From: Vicia villosa
Lineage: Eukaryota; Streptophyta; Magnoliopsida; Fabales; Fabaceae
DNA: 64,000 nucleotides
Assembly (NCBI RefSeq): GCF_029867415.1
Contig: NC_081183.1
Coordinates: 190,991,563 to 191,055,562, forward strand
Direction of reading: 5' to 3'
The translations under genes and the position numbers were made by a program. This document shows positions 12,290 through 26,009 of the stretch, in pieces. The number at the start of each line of letters is the position of its first letter. The stretch's first letter is position 1. The notes under the pieces are model-generated. The model did not search any database and was not told the origin of the DNA. It saw nothing but the letters and a program-made list of their open reading frames with translations.

Positions 12290-12934
12290 TTGGAGTAATA
12301 CAAAAGATTATCGAACCCACGAGAACCTTGTCTTAAGAATCTTCAAAACTTGTTCTCCAAAACATTGTCTTCAGAGTCTTCAAAATTTGGTCTTCAGAAC
12401 TTGCACCAAAAGTGAGATCTTGAGAGCCTTCAGAAGCTCCCTTATCAGAATCACAATTAGAAGCGATGACTTGCATTCTTATCAGAAGCACAATCAAAAA
12501 GCGTTCCAAATCTTGACTAATCTTTGTAAAGAACCCTGCTTTGTATCTTCCTATGGCCAGAGTGTGTTTATTCCAGTAACCGATGACGTCACATGCCATA
12601 TTATCAAAGTTAGAACGTGAAATAAAAAAAACTACACACTAGACAAAAACCATTCGAGTACAAAATTGTTATCTAAGATATCATGAATTGTTATCATCAA
12701 AACTAAAGGCTAGATGCAGAATTAAATAGAATGCGAACCCTAAAGTCAGCTATGAACTCAATATAGAAGTAAAAATAATCACGTCCACCCTCGAGGCCGC
12801 CACATGCAAGCCTTTGCACATACTATACAAGGCTTCAATATCACATTGGCCTCGTTTCAGTTTGAGACAAATTCAGACCTACCAGGTAGGCTTGCACCCA
12901 ATCATCTTTAAGGCATATTGAGTCGATATCCATG
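12290..12934. other. Unassigned retroelement-like sequence
   Basis: Repetitive-looking sequence with TTATCATCAAAACT-type text, also seen at about 34150. Such text is common in antisense LTR or leader regions of legume copia elements. No gene, no termini. It directly abuts the truncated copia LTR at 12935. Confidence 0.35.
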
Positions 12935-13074
12935 TATTCTTGTAAACTTGTAATCTTGCTTTCTAAGAGAAAGTAAAAGAATAGCAGTTATAACAAATTC
13001 TTGTGTTCTTCTTCTTCCTTGTCCTTTATTCTTCCCTTGTTTTATACTTTGTTCTTGGCATTGAATTCACAACA
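12935..13074 (+). repeat. Truncated 5' LTR and primer site
   Basis: Matches the last 140 bp of the 3' LTR (17948-18087) through the terminal TTCACAACA. The following AATTGGTGCAGTGAGC (from 13075) occupies the primer-binding position but is not the common initiator-Met TGGTATCAGAGC type. Confidence 0.85.
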
Positions 13075-14461
13075 AATTGGTGCAGTGAGCGTGGAGAAGA
13101 TGCCTTCAACAAAGTATGAGATTGAAAATTTCACCGGAGTGAATGATTTCGGTCCGTGGCAGTTGAATATGAAAGCCCTACTGGTTCAACAGGGTTCCTT
13201 GAAAGCGTTGAAGGGAGAAGCAGCCATGAATGCTTAATTAACGGCAGCGTAGAAGACGACTATGATCGAGAAAGCACACCGTGCAATTTTGTTGAGCCTT
13301 GGTGATAAGGTTCTCCGGCAGGTATCAAAGGAGACGACAACATCAGGATTATGGGTGAAACTAGAAAGTTTGTACATGACCAAATCGCTGGTAAATCGAC
13401 TCTACCTGAAGCAAGCTTTGTATTCATTCAAGATGATTGAAGATAAAGTTTTGGCTGAGCAGTTGGTTATGTGCAACAAGCTGATTCTTGATCTTGAAAA
13501 TATTAATGAGAAGATCGATGATGAAGATCAAACACCGTTACTATTGTGCGCTTTTCCTCGAACACATGCCCACTTCAAAGAAACTCTCCTGTATGGAAGG
13601 GAGTCCCCGACCTTGGAAGAAGTTGAATTAGCCCTGTATTCTAAGGACTTGAACGAACGAAAGGAGCATAAATCTTCGACTGTTGGTGAAGGTTAGGCCG
13701 TTAAGGGAAATTTTTTGCGAAAGGATGGTAAATTCGACAAGAAGAAGGGCAAAGGCCAGTCAAAGTCTTACAGTGGCAAAGCATCCAACATTCGATGCTA
13801 TCATTGTAAGAAGGAGGGTCACACAAGAAAGGTGTTCCATGAACGCCTGAAAGATATGAAGGTAAGGATAATGGCAATGCAGTCATTGTTCAAGATGGTT
13901 TCGAATCATCTGATGTCCTTGTGGTTTCGAGCAGTGACTCTAGGAAGGAGTGGATTATGGATTCAGGTTGCACTTGGCACATGACTCCAAACAAAGACTT
14001 GTTCGAGGAATTATGTGATCAAGATGGTGGATCAGTACTGCTGGGAAATAACAAAGCTTGCAAGATTGCAGGTGTTGGATCTGTGAGATTCAAGCTCCAT
14101 GATGAGTCAATAAGGTTGTTGACTGAAGTCAGGTATGTTCCTGATTTGAAGAGAAATCTGCTTTCTCTTGGTGAATTCGACAAGAAAGGATATATTTTTC
14201 AAGGAGAGAAAAGTATCCTAAGAGTCATGAAGGGGTTGAAGGAAGTCTTGAGAGGTGTGAAGAAACAAGACTTGTATACCCTTGAGGCTGAAGTTGTAAG
14301 TGGTTCGACAAATGATGCATCCACGAAACCATTGTCGAAGACAGAAATCTGGCACATGAGATTGGGCCATGTCAGTGAAAGGGGTCTGGTCGAATTAGGG
14401 AAACAAAATCTGCATGGTGGAGACAAAGTCGAAAAGCTGAAGTTTTGTGAATCCTGTGTAC

Positions 14462-15017
14462 TGTTAGAAAGTTGGTATGATAATCTTGGATATCTTCAAG
14501 AATCGTGTTTGTTCACTTTCCGAACAAAGTATTTCGACCCTATTCTTGTCTGGGTTCACGAAATCTTTGCGGGGATAATTCTTGAAGAACAATCTGTTTC
14601 TGACAATAGAGAACAGATCAGAATGTAGAGAGGAAGTATGTAATTTCGTGTACCAAATCGAGACCAAAAGACTCCTTATATAGGAGACCAATAATAGAAA
14701 CGAACAGACACACCTTTTCGGAAAAACAGTTATGTCTGTTGGAAACGGGTGCAACTATTCAAACGAATTGTTATGTCCGTTGGGAAAAGATGCAACTATT
14801 CAAACGAATTTTTCGAACGGGGCGCTGCCCCGCACCCCGCCAGGGACTACGCCCCTTGGAACCTAGTTTCTATTATTCATATTCAATTACACGTTTGGCT
14901 CGACGAGCGTGCACTCCGCACTACCCTAACTCGTTTCAAACTTAACGCATAATTGCATTGGCCTATAGTAAATCAAATTACTACCAAAATACATTGATGA
15001 TACTAAAATCACCAACA
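14462..15017. mobile_element. Solo LTR inside copia integrase
   Basis: The 556-bp insert begins TGTTAGAAAGTTGG and ends CACCAACA, and is flanked by the 5-bp duplication TGTAC (14457-14461, 15018-15022). A GC-rich block at 14818-14870 (GGGCGCTGCCCCGC) and a TATA-like CTTATATAGG near 14674 are LTR-like. It separates the HHCC zinc region from the integrase core. Confidence 0.9.
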
Positions 15018-16479
15018 TGTACTTGGAAAATCTTGCAGAGTGAAGTTCAACAAAGGCAAACAAAGAACACATGGATCCCTTGATTACATCCATGCTGATC
15101 TTTGGGGGCCTGGAAGGTGTCCATCACATTCATGAGCAAGATATTTTCTATCCATAGTTGATGATTATTCTAGGAAGTTATGGGTATTCATCCAGAAGAC
15201 TAAGGATGAAACTTTTGAGAATTTCAAAAGTTGGAAGACTCTGGTCGAAAATCAGACTGGCAGGAAGGTCAAGAGGTTGAGAAGTGAGAACCGATAATGG
15301 CCTTGAATTTTGCAATGAGGCGTTCGACAGTTTTTGTGCTGCCTATGGTATTGCAAGGCATAGAACTATTGCAGGTACTCCACAACAAAATGGTTTGGCT
15401 GAAAGGTTTAATCGAACTATTTTGGAGAGAGTCAGATGCATGTTGACTAGTGCTGGATTAAAGAAGGTGTTTTGGGCTGAGGCTGTTTCGACAGCAACAT
15501 ATCTGATAAATAGATGTCCTTCGACACTGTTATATATGAAGACACCTGAAGAAGTTTGGTCGGGACATCCACCAGATCTCGATAAACTGAAAGTATTTGG
15601 CTGCATAGCCTATGCTCACATTAGGCAAGACAAGGTCAAACCTAGAGCTCTTAAATGCATGTTCATGGGATACCCTGAAGGAGTCAAAATTTATAGGCTA
15701 TGATGCCTAGAGCCAGGTCACAGGAGGTGTATCACCAGTCGAGATGTAGTTTTCAATGAAGCTGAGATGACTTTTAAGAAAACTGGTGATGATGATGGTC
15801 GAAGTGCAGAAGAGCTGGAACAGGTAGAGATTCCTGTTGAGGTGGAGCAAGTTGATGCTGAATTCCATATTCAAGATTAAGACGAAGCAGAAGATGGTGA
15901 GGAAGTTGAGGAAACTGTCGATGACTACCTATTGTCGAGAGATAGGTCGAGAAGAGTCATCAAGCCACCTCACAGACTTGGATATGCAGATCTTATAGCT
16001 TATGCCTTAATCTCTGCAAGTGAGGTTCTAGACGAAGAACCTAGAGACTATAAGGAAGTTATGGGGAGTCAGAATAAGACTGAATGGCTGAAGGCCATGA
16101 ATGATGAGATGAAATCTCTTCATGATAATCACACTTGGGAAATGATCAAGAAACATGCTGAGGCAAGATTAGTCAGTTGTAAATGGATTTTCAAAGTTAA
16201 GGAAGGAATTGAAGGAGTGACGTCGAAAAGATACAAAGCAAGGTTAGTTGCAAGGGGTTTCATTCAAAAAGAAGGTGTCAACTTCAATGATTTGTTTTCT
16301 CCTGTTGTGAAGCATAGGTCCATTTGAATGTTGCTTTCCATGGTGGTACAGTTCGACCTTGAACTAGAACAGATGGATGTGAAGAATGCGTTCTTGTATG
16401 GTGATATAGATGAAACGATCCTGATGAGGCAACCTGAAGGGTATGTCGAAAAGGGAAAGGAAGATTATGTGTGCAAGCT

Positions 16480-16530
16480 AAAGAGATTCGACAAGTTCAT
16501 GGAATAGGAGATTCGACAAGTTCATGGCAC
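16480..16530 (+). repeat. 20-bp direct duplication at RT deletion
   Basis: GAGATTCGACAAGTTCATGG occurs twice with ATAG or similar between, starting at about 16483 and 16508. The first copy directly follows TGCAAGCTAAA, where family members have roughly 15 more residues of conserved RT palm. Deletion and duplication at one point suggest a mis-repaired break. Confidence 0.7.
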
Positions 16531-17641
16531 GCATAAGTTTCATTAGAAGTCAGTTCGACCACTGTGTTTACTTCAGATTTCGACCTGGTAATTCATTTGT
16601 TATTTTGTTGCTTTATGTGGATGATATTTTCATAGCAAGCAACAACGTCGAAGATGTAAAGAGGGTGATGGATGAACTCGATAAGGAGTTCGATATGAAG
16701 GATCTGGGAGCTGTTTCCATAATTCTTGGAATTGACATTCGAAGAGATAGAAAGAAGTCGAAGTTATGCTTATCTCAAGAGGCATATCTACAAAAGATTC
16801 TCGAAAGGTTTGGTATGTCGCATTCGAAGCCAGTTGTGACTCCGACAAACCCTCAGTTCAAGCTGAGTATTGATCAGTGTCCCAGTACTCATGTCGAAAG
16901 AGCCTATATGAACAACATCCCATATGCTAATATAGTTGGTTCTTTGATGTATGCTATGGTCTGCACTAGACCCGGCATTAGCATATGTAGTAAGTCTTGT
17001 AAGCAGGTACATGGCGAATCCTGGAAAGGCTCACATGCAAGCATTGAAGTGGATTTTAAGGTACATAAATGGGTCTCTGAATAGGGTCCTAATTTATGGT
17101 GGAGCCTTGGGTGAAGATAGTAAATCAGTAATCGAAGGATATGTCGACTCTGATTATGCAGGTTGTAAGTATTCTAAAAAGTCTATTTCTGGATATGTTT
17201 TCACCATGTTTGGCACAACAATTAGTTTGAAAGCAACACTTCAGAAGGTTGTTGCTTTATCAACCACTGAAGCGGAGTATATTGCCCTAACTGAAGCTAT
17301 GAAAAAAACATTGTGGCTTGAAGGTTTTGCTAAGGAGCTGAAACTTCAAGGTAAAGGTATCACTGTTAAATGTGATAGTCAAAGTGCAATACACGTGTCG
17401 AAGAACTCAGCCTATCATGAGCGAACTAAGCACATTGATGTGAGGTTGCATTTCGTCAGAGGAGGAATCAAGCGTGGATAAGCCCAAGTGCTGAAGGTTT
17501 CGACTGAGGACAATGCTGCTGATATGATCATAAAGACGTTGCCAAGTTGCAAGTTTTTCCACTGTATGCAGTTGATAAAGCTGCATGAAGAAAGCTAGTT
17601 TGTTCCCTTGTTGTTGTAGATTTAGGTCCAAGGTGGAGATT

Positions 17642-18087
17642 TGTGAGATATTGGATCGAACTCTAGTATGGTCGAAGGGTAGCTTCTTGGTTCGACAAGA
17701 TTAAGCATGAAGTCGAAAGTTGTTCACATGCTTGTGTCAAAGATGCTAGGGTTGTTAGCGTGTTAAATTAGGTTTTAGTGTTTAAACCCTAATTTGTTAA
17801 GTTAGCTTGTTTATTAAGTTGACTTGTGTAATGGGCCTTGTGGAAAAAGCCCATTAGTTAGTATGTTAGGTTTTATTATAAATAACATACTAGTCTCTCA
17901 TCATTGTACACAACAAATCCTAAATTAGGGTGGGAGAGGTTATTTATTATTCTTGTAAGCTTGTAATCTTGTTTTCTAAGAGAAAGTAAAAGAATAACAG
18001 TTATAACCAATTCTTGTGTTCTTCTTTTTCCTTGTCCTTTATTCTTCCATTGTTTTATACTTTGTTCTTGGCATTGAATTCACAACA
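17642..18087 (+). repeat. 3' LTR of the copia element (446 bp)
   Basis: Starts TGTGAGATATTGG after a purine-rich tract and ends TTCACAACA. It contains TTATTATAAATA near 17873-17884 as a likely TATA box. Its last 140 bp equal the 5' LTR remnant at about 96 percent identity by eye. Confidence 0.9.
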
Positions 18088-18194
18088 ACTTGAAATGACA
18101 ATATTAAAAAGAGTGTTTAGGTAACACCTTTAGTAGAAATGATGATGAAAAATAGATTAAGTTATTTGAGTATGTAGAGAGAAGACCCATAGAT

Positions 18195-18680
18195 TATGTG
18201 ACTAAGTGCATGTTTGGATTGGCTTCTACAAGTCCCAAAAGCACTTCTAGTACACTTCAACTTGAAAATTGATTTTTTTTCTTGTTTGAATACTTTTTCA
18301 AAATCAATTCTCCTACTCCAAAAGCAATTCTAGTAGAAGCTACAATTCCTAGCTTTTGAGTTTAGTAGAATCAATTCTACATATATTATATATTATTTAT
18401 TACAACTCTTTTAAATTTTCCTTTTTTACCCTCTTTAATTTTTATCAATTACTTCTTTTCTTTTTTATTTGTATTAGAATTTATTACCATTTTGGTAATT
18501 ATCCAATTCAAAATCACTTTTGTTAAAACTATCCAAACAACATTAATGGATGACAATCACTTCTATATCATTGTATCCAAACATAAATCAATTATTCTAA
18601 ACTTAATTATGTTGAAATCAATTCTACTAAACTCAATTCTTCCAGAATCAATTCTGTCCAAAATGGTTGAATAAAATAGT
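18195..18680. mobile_element. MITE-like element, AGAATTGATT family
   Basis: Begins GCATGTTTGGATTGGCTTC and ends in a loosely complementary AGAATCAATTCTGTCCAAAA. Subterminal copies of AATCAATTCT / AGAATTGATT occur at both ends. The 19341-19672 element shares the same right-end text (CCAAACATAAATCAATT, TAAACTCAATTC, AGAATCAATTCT). Target duplication not resolved. Confidence 0.5.
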
Positions 18681-18689
18681 GTTCCAAAA

Positions 18690-19330
18690 TGAGTGATCAA
18701 TTTCAATTTTTAATACACCTTTTTTAATTCTACTATCTAATTATTAAATTTTTTTATCATTTCTAATACATGACAAGAATAGTATAGTAAAAACATTATT
18801 TTTTCTCTTATTTTTATATATTTTTTTAATCTTGATAATTTGTAAGGTCAAATATAAATTGATTGAGGCACATATAAATTACTTATCAAAATCACTATTA
18901 AAATAAAATTTATTTAAGTCACTTAGATATTATTTAAATGTAGTGTAATAATTTGGTCTCACACAAATATCTCAAACATTCGAAACAAATCCTTCCCATC
19001 GGAGATGATGAGTTCACGATTTGTTCTAAAACCGAAAAAGAGATACTACTAGTAAATAGAATGATGTAATAATTGTGATGTATTGGTATTTGGTAATATA
19101 GCATAAAGAAAAATATGTGAAAAAATATGTTTATTGAAGGTTAGAGAATTAAAAGTGTTGAAAAAGAGAGTATCTGTGACGGAAGCACAGGATAAAATAA
19201 AAGTGTACAATACCCACTGGTTTTTTAATGTTAAATACAGTAATCCACAATCAAGCCATTTATTCAGGCATTTGGTAGTTGATTAGTCTCTCGCATGACA
19301 GACATGACCACTCATTTAAGTAATAAATAA
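18690..19330. other. AT-rich spacer, no gene
   Basis: No coding potential, no clear inverted repeats. Nothing to annotate. Confidence 0.5.
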
Positions 19331-19340
19331 AACTTTACTT

Positions 19341-19672
19341 AGAGCATGTTAGGATTAATTTTTGGAAAATTCAAAATCAATAAAAATATAGAATTGATTT
19401 TGAGTAATTTTAACATGTTTGTTTTATTAAACATAAAATTTATTTTGTTTTCAAAATTAATTGTATTTGAAGTTAGAATTTGTAGCTTCTATTTTTAAAA
19501 TTGATTCTGAGTGATTTTTACACTGAAATTTATTGTTCAACTCACTTTTGCATAAATATATCTAAACATAAATCAATTTTGTTAAACTCAATTTTGTTAA
19601 AATCAATTCTATTAAACTCAATTCAACTAGAATCAATTCTATTCACCGTCAATCCAAACACGTCTTTACTAT
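19341..19672. mobile_element. Second AGAATTGATT-family MITE-like element
   Basis: Left GCATGTTAGGATTAAT and the reverse complement of the right end GACGTGTTTGGATTGAC are degenerate inverted repeats. The flanks share CTTTACT, a possible hAT-size duplication. The right half repeats AATCAATTCT and AAACTCAATT as in the 18195-18680 element. Confidence 0.5.
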
Positions 19673-19679
19673 TCTCTCA

Positions 19680-21321
19680 GATCATATTTATAAAAAAATT
19701 AAATAAATTACACAGTTAATGTATCTAAATTATATATAAATTAGATAAATTATTTTTTTAATAAATTTAAAAATAAATTTTTTCTTATAAATAAGAAAAA
19801 AGAAAATCCTTGTAGTTGATTAGTATTTTGAGTCAAAATTGTTGATCAAACAAAAGTCATTGGAAGAATGAGAGAGCAATTATGAATGATCTGTGAGGTG
19901 AGACAGGGACATGTTAGGGTGTTACCCTAAGCAAAACCAAAACCCAAAAAATGAAAAAGCTGAGAGAGATACAAAAGATACTTGGAAGTTGAGGACTACA
20001 ACAACTTACTCATATTTAGGTAACAATGTGTTGATTACTGGGTCCTCCTGCAGCTAGATAGCAGAAATAGGTATAGTAAGCAAAACTCGTTACCTTTACA
20101 AATCAGACAAGTAATGTGAAGACAAAGAGTAATAAAGAAAAAAGCACATGAGCCAAAATCTAAATACACATTGGCTATATTTTGATCTTGGAATGACCCT
20201 TATTTTGGGGAAACTAAAAGATACAATAAAGTCAGATTCTGTGCAACAGTAGATTGAAAAATAAAGTGAAGTAAGTAGTACTAGTACCAATTTAGATCTA
20301 TGACATTGTTAATTTACTTCATAAATTAGCATTTTAAAAAATTAAACAAATTTGTTGATAAGCATTTTAATAAAAAATAAACATATTCACCCAAAAACAA
20401 TATAATTGAAGATATAAATCTAAAATTTTAATTTTTTTTATGTTAAAAAAAAGACAGATATGCAGGTCATACATCTTTAAAAATTAAAATTTTTAAAAAT
20501 ATGTTATATGTTTGGCGGATCAAATCATTTTATCACACTTTAAATAAAGTAAGTGAGTAGTGTGTTTGATTTTGTGGTAAAAAAATTGATTACGAATAAA
20601 TTGATTATATAAAAATGTTTCTGATTAAAAAATGAGTTGAATTTATATTTGAATAAATTCATGAAAAAATAAGTTAAGCAACAAATTTAAATATTAAAAA
20701 ATCATGTTTAGATTTAAAAAGCTTTAAATACTAATTTTAAATAAAATAAATTCTACAAAATAGAAATAATTTTACTCTATAGCAATTCTACATATTTAGA
20801 ATCAACTCTAAGTGTTCAAAGGTAAAATAAAAAAAAATTAATTTTAAATAAATTAAGTTATGTAAAAGTGAATACATTATAAATTAGTTTATATTTATAT
20901 ATTTTTGTATAAAAATAAATTCATTGGCAATCCAAAAATACTTAAAAAAAAAAATCAAAAATATGGATGATAGTTTTAGAATTTCTTTATTTTGAGAGCT
21001 TTCCTTAGAATTTTTGGTTCCCATGAAAACAAAAGTTTCTCGTGAAACACAAAGAATAAATAAAAGCAAAAGTAAGAAGAAAAAAGGGGTCTCGTTGAAT
21101 GTGCCCCTTGTTTGCAGTAATGAAAAACACTGCATCACCTTTTTCCTTCTACACTGCTCAACCAAACAAACAAACAAACAAACAAAGCTTATTAGCTTTT
21201 TCATCATATGTGCTTCTTTCTTTCCCTTTAATTCCTCCCACTTTTTCTATATTTCTATACATTTGTGTCACCACCTCATCATCATCAACACTATCTTCTC
21301 CTTTGAAGGTAACAAAAAACC
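19680..21321 (+). other. Upstream region of the CLE gene, no other gene
   Basis: AT-rich, without coding evidence. (CAAA)n at about 21163-21184 and the TATA-like TTTCTATATTTCTATAC at 21244-21260 fall in the likely promoter/5' UTR of the CLE gene. Confidence 0.45.
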
Positions 21322-21528
21322 ATGCACTTTCACAAAGTAGTAATTGTTTTTCTTTTGCTTATTACTTTCTTAGTATGTGGAGAAGAAAATGAAGACTCTT
21401 CAATTGTTGAGCCACAAAGAACTCAGACAGAGAAGAATCAGAAGCAAAAGCAGCAACAGCAAATTCCTGTTTACTTCTCTCAGATGAGGAGAGTTCCTAA
21501 TGCATCAGACCCTCTTCATAATCGTTAG
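21322..21528 (+). CDS. CLE peptide hormone precursor
   Basis: Intronless 68-aa precursor. Residues 1-20 form a hydrophobic signal peptide (HKVVIVFLLLITFLVCG). A polar, glutamine- and lysine-rich variable region follows (residues 21-54). The C-terminal CLE 12-mer RRVPNASDPLHN occupies residues 56-67, with one trailing Arg that carboxypeptidase trimming would remove. CLE peptides are secreted and bind leucine-rich-repeat receptor kinases to control meristem, vascular or nodule development. Pro4 (the usual hydroxyproline) is kept, but positions 6-7 are Ala-Ser rather than Gly-Pro, so the usual Hyp7 arabinosylation site is missing. The ATG chosen gives the signal peptide directly; size and layout are normal for CLEs. 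The subgroup cannot be settled by eye. Confidence 0.92.
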   Translation: MHFHKVVIVFLLLITFLVCGEENEDSSIVEPQRTQTEKNQKQKQQQQIPVYFSQMRRVPNASDPLHNR

Positions 21529-21529
21529 G

Positions 21530-23800
<2,271 letters not shown>

Positions 23801-24428
23801 GTTAAATATATAAAACCCCCGTAATGTTAGCTAGTTTTGATTTTAGCTCTTGTAATTTTTTTTTTGCAATCAGCCCCTTGTAATTTCTAGATTCCCTCAA
23901 GGACCTCCCCTGACTGCCACATAGCAGAAAAGATTCTCTCTTGCTGCCTACATGGCAGTCCACGTGAATTTTTCATTTTAATTTTAAATTATTTTTAAAT
24001 TCCACGTAGAATAAATATATATTTTTCTTAAAAAAAAATAGTTTTTTTTAAACTTATTTTTTAATAATTTTATTACTGTTTTTATTATGAACACCCCCTG
24101 TAATATAAGCGAATTTTTATTTATCTCTCATAATAAATAGCAATAACAAAATTATTCAAAAAAATTAATTTTCTTTAAAAAGAATATTAAAAAATAAATA
24201 AAAAAATTTTAAAAAAATATTTATTCCACGTGGAATTATAAAATAATTATAAAAAAAATTCACATGGACTGCCACGTAGGCAGCAAGGGAGAATCTTTGC
24301 TGCAATGTGACAGTCAGGGGGTTCTTTGAGGAAATCTAGAAATTACAAGGGGGGATTGCAAAAAAAACTTTACCAGGGGTTAAAAAAAAACTCGCTAACA
24401 TTACAGGAGAGTTTTATATATTTAACCC
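23801..24428. mobile_element. Foldback MITE with 220-bp inverted arms
   Basis: The left arm (about 23801-24020) and the reverse complement of the right arm (about 24205-24428) match over their length. Shared text includes GTTAAATATATAAAAC, GTAATGTTAGC, CTTGTAATTTCTAGATT, CTTGCTGCCTAC and GGCAGTCCA. A-rich flanks (AGAAAAAAA / TAAAAAAAA) could be a degraded 9-bp duplication, favouring a Mutator-type long-TIR element. It has no coding capacity. Confidence 0.75.
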
Positions 24429-24482
24429 TAAAAAAAATGCAAGTGAAATCTAATATTTAATTGAACACCTTAAAGATCCATT

Positions 24483-24639
24483 TGGATCCTCTACTTCATT
24501 TTTATCTCTTTTCCTCTCCATCCTCACTATCTCTCTCAACTTTATTCTCTTTCTAAATTATATTTTGTTTTTTTTAATGATAAGTGAGAATGAGATTAAG
24601 AGAGATAAAGAGAGGAGAAAAAAAATAAGAGAGGATCCA
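24483..24639. mobile_element. Short inverted-repeat element with GGATCC ends
   Basis: The left TGGATCCTCTACTTC and the reverse complement of the right TGGATCCTCTCTTA start an imperfect inverted repeat rich in CTCTTT/AAAGAG. The flanks (AGATCCATT / AAGTCCATT) match at 7 of 9 positions. Probably a small Mutator-type MITE. Confidence 0.5.
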
Positions 24640-25780
24640 AGTCCATTGAGAATTTTCATACCATATTATACATTTTCCTTTTTATTCCCAAAATATTATC
24701 TTATCCTTTAAAATTCTCAAACTACCCTCTTTAAAACAATATTTTTATACCAAATACCCACTAAATGTATTTTGAAATTTTTATTACACCAGCCCATTGT
24801 AATGAAGGGCTTTTGTAAATTTTAAGTGCACTTGCCAATCGTTTCAGAAGGACTTTTGAAACTATTTTTTTGAATTTGTTTTTTAGTTATATTAATTTTA
24901 TTAAATAAAATATATAAAATATATAAAATATAATATTAATTCTTTAACAAGAAAAATGTAAAAATATTTTATAATATATTAATAATAAAAATAATACTAT
25001 AAAATATAACAAAATTAAATGTGTTATAAGTTAGACTAAATAAAATATTCATTTTTTAATTATAGAAAAACTATATTAAAAATTATTAATTAACATAGAT
25101 ATTGAACGGACTGTTGAAAGTGGTCTTCGGCTCCACATTAACTAGATGCTCTCTGTCGTTCATTCGTACTATTTGATTCTCAACATTATTGGGTGATCGA
25201 ATATAAGTCTCTCTGTCACCTCTATAATACATGAAGTTTCCGACAACGTCATTCAAGAATGACTCATTGATTGTTGCGATGTCGTACTTTGATTCGTTCT
25301 CAGTTAAATTCTAATATAATTGGTTGGTATTTTGGATAGAGGTGTCGAACGAGGGGATGTATTAGTTTGGCTGTTGGGATGGATTCAAGGTGATTGGTTG
25401 TGTTGGATAAAAAAAAACTTTGTGGCTGGGGTGTTTGGAAGTTGATGTTTAGTAGACGGGAAAAATTGTGTACATGCGTAGTAGATAAGGGATTTAACAC
25501 CAATTTTTAGAGATTTAGTTTGGACCAGTCAAAAGACCCAATTGACCAATACCCAATCCATCTCAAATTCACTCTACTCGACCCAAAGTATACACATAGT
25601 TCATACACAACGATCAAGGTTCACACTCTGATATCTAATTTTACTATACTTATCTTGAATCTTGAACTGACTTGGACGTTGAAGTGCTAATCATGTAGGC
25701 CCATCTTGTGCCACTGTAAAAGAGATCAGAGCTATCATTCAAGATTAATAGTTATCCAACTATATTCATTTATAGTTACT
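24640..25780. other. Spacer with possible coding-like minus tract and gypsy LTR end
   Basis: No recognised gene. On the minus strand about 25110-25310 translates as an open tract with DVVGNFMYYRGDRETYI-like text, unassigned. The stretch before the primer-binding site at about 25788 should be the 3' end of a gypsy LTR, but its start could not be found. Confidence 0.35.
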
Positions 25781-25787
25781 GAATGGA

Positions 25788-25806
25788 ACAATTGCGCCGT
25801 TTGTGG
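25788..25806 (+). other. Gypsy primer-binding-site remnant
   Basis: AACAATTGCGCCGTTTGTGG is close to the AATTGGCGCCGTCTGTGG primer site that follows the LTR in plant Tat/Ogre/Athila-type gypsy elements, with one G lost. It marks the LTR-internal border of the gypsy relic. Confidence 0.65.
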
Positions 25807-26009
25807 GAACTGACTTTTAATTCCCGCTAATTCTCATCTCAAGGCCAGTCTTGATATGATATCAGATTAGTAATCACAATAAGGAAAGCAAAGACGATAA
25901 TTCCGATAGTTATGGATGCAATCTTCAACGCACCACCTGAATCAATTGTTTCCAAGCATTACTGTTTACTGAATTTCACGATATCGTATCATATAACACT
26001 TATCCTTCA

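Larger units (their letters stand above)
13100..17600 (+). pseudogene. Copia gag-pol polyprotein, disrupted
   Basis: Starts MPSTKYEIENFTG at 13100. Gag is broken by stops at 13236 and 13251. The CCHC knuckle at 13795-13840 has lost its last Cys (CYHCKKEGHTRKVF). The aspartic protease motif DSG is at 13961-13969. The integrase HHCC region spans 14350-14460 and is interrupted by a solo LTR (14462-15017). The integrase core has DDYSRK, TDNGLEF and GTPQQNGLAERFNRT (15150-15420). The RT includes YVDD near 16614-16625 but lacks the usual SLYGLKQ segment. RNase H has DSDYAG and KHIDVR (17140-17450). A frameshift near 16975 separates RT from RNase H. Stops or frameshifts also fall at 13693, 15700, 15878 and 16325. 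It is inactive as a protein source. Confidence 0.9.
12935..18087 (+). mobile_element. Ty1-copia retrotransposon with truncated 5' LTR
   Basis: A 140-bp LTR end (12935-13074) and a full 3' LTR (17642-18087) bracket gag-pol in the order gag, protease, integrase, RT, RNase H, which defines copia. The two LTR ends differ at about 6 of 140 positions, so insertion is moderately old. The missing first 300 bp of the 5' LTR mean no target duplication can be read. A purine tract AAGGTGGAGA precedes the 3' LTR. The residue pattern fits the Tork/TNT1 lineage. Gag-pol is broken, so the copy is non-autonomous. Confidence 0.9.

Noticed and set aside
12935..18087. Intact, active copia element
   Set aside because: Stops, frameshifts, a missing RT block, a solo LTR insertion and a truncated 5' LTR rule it out.
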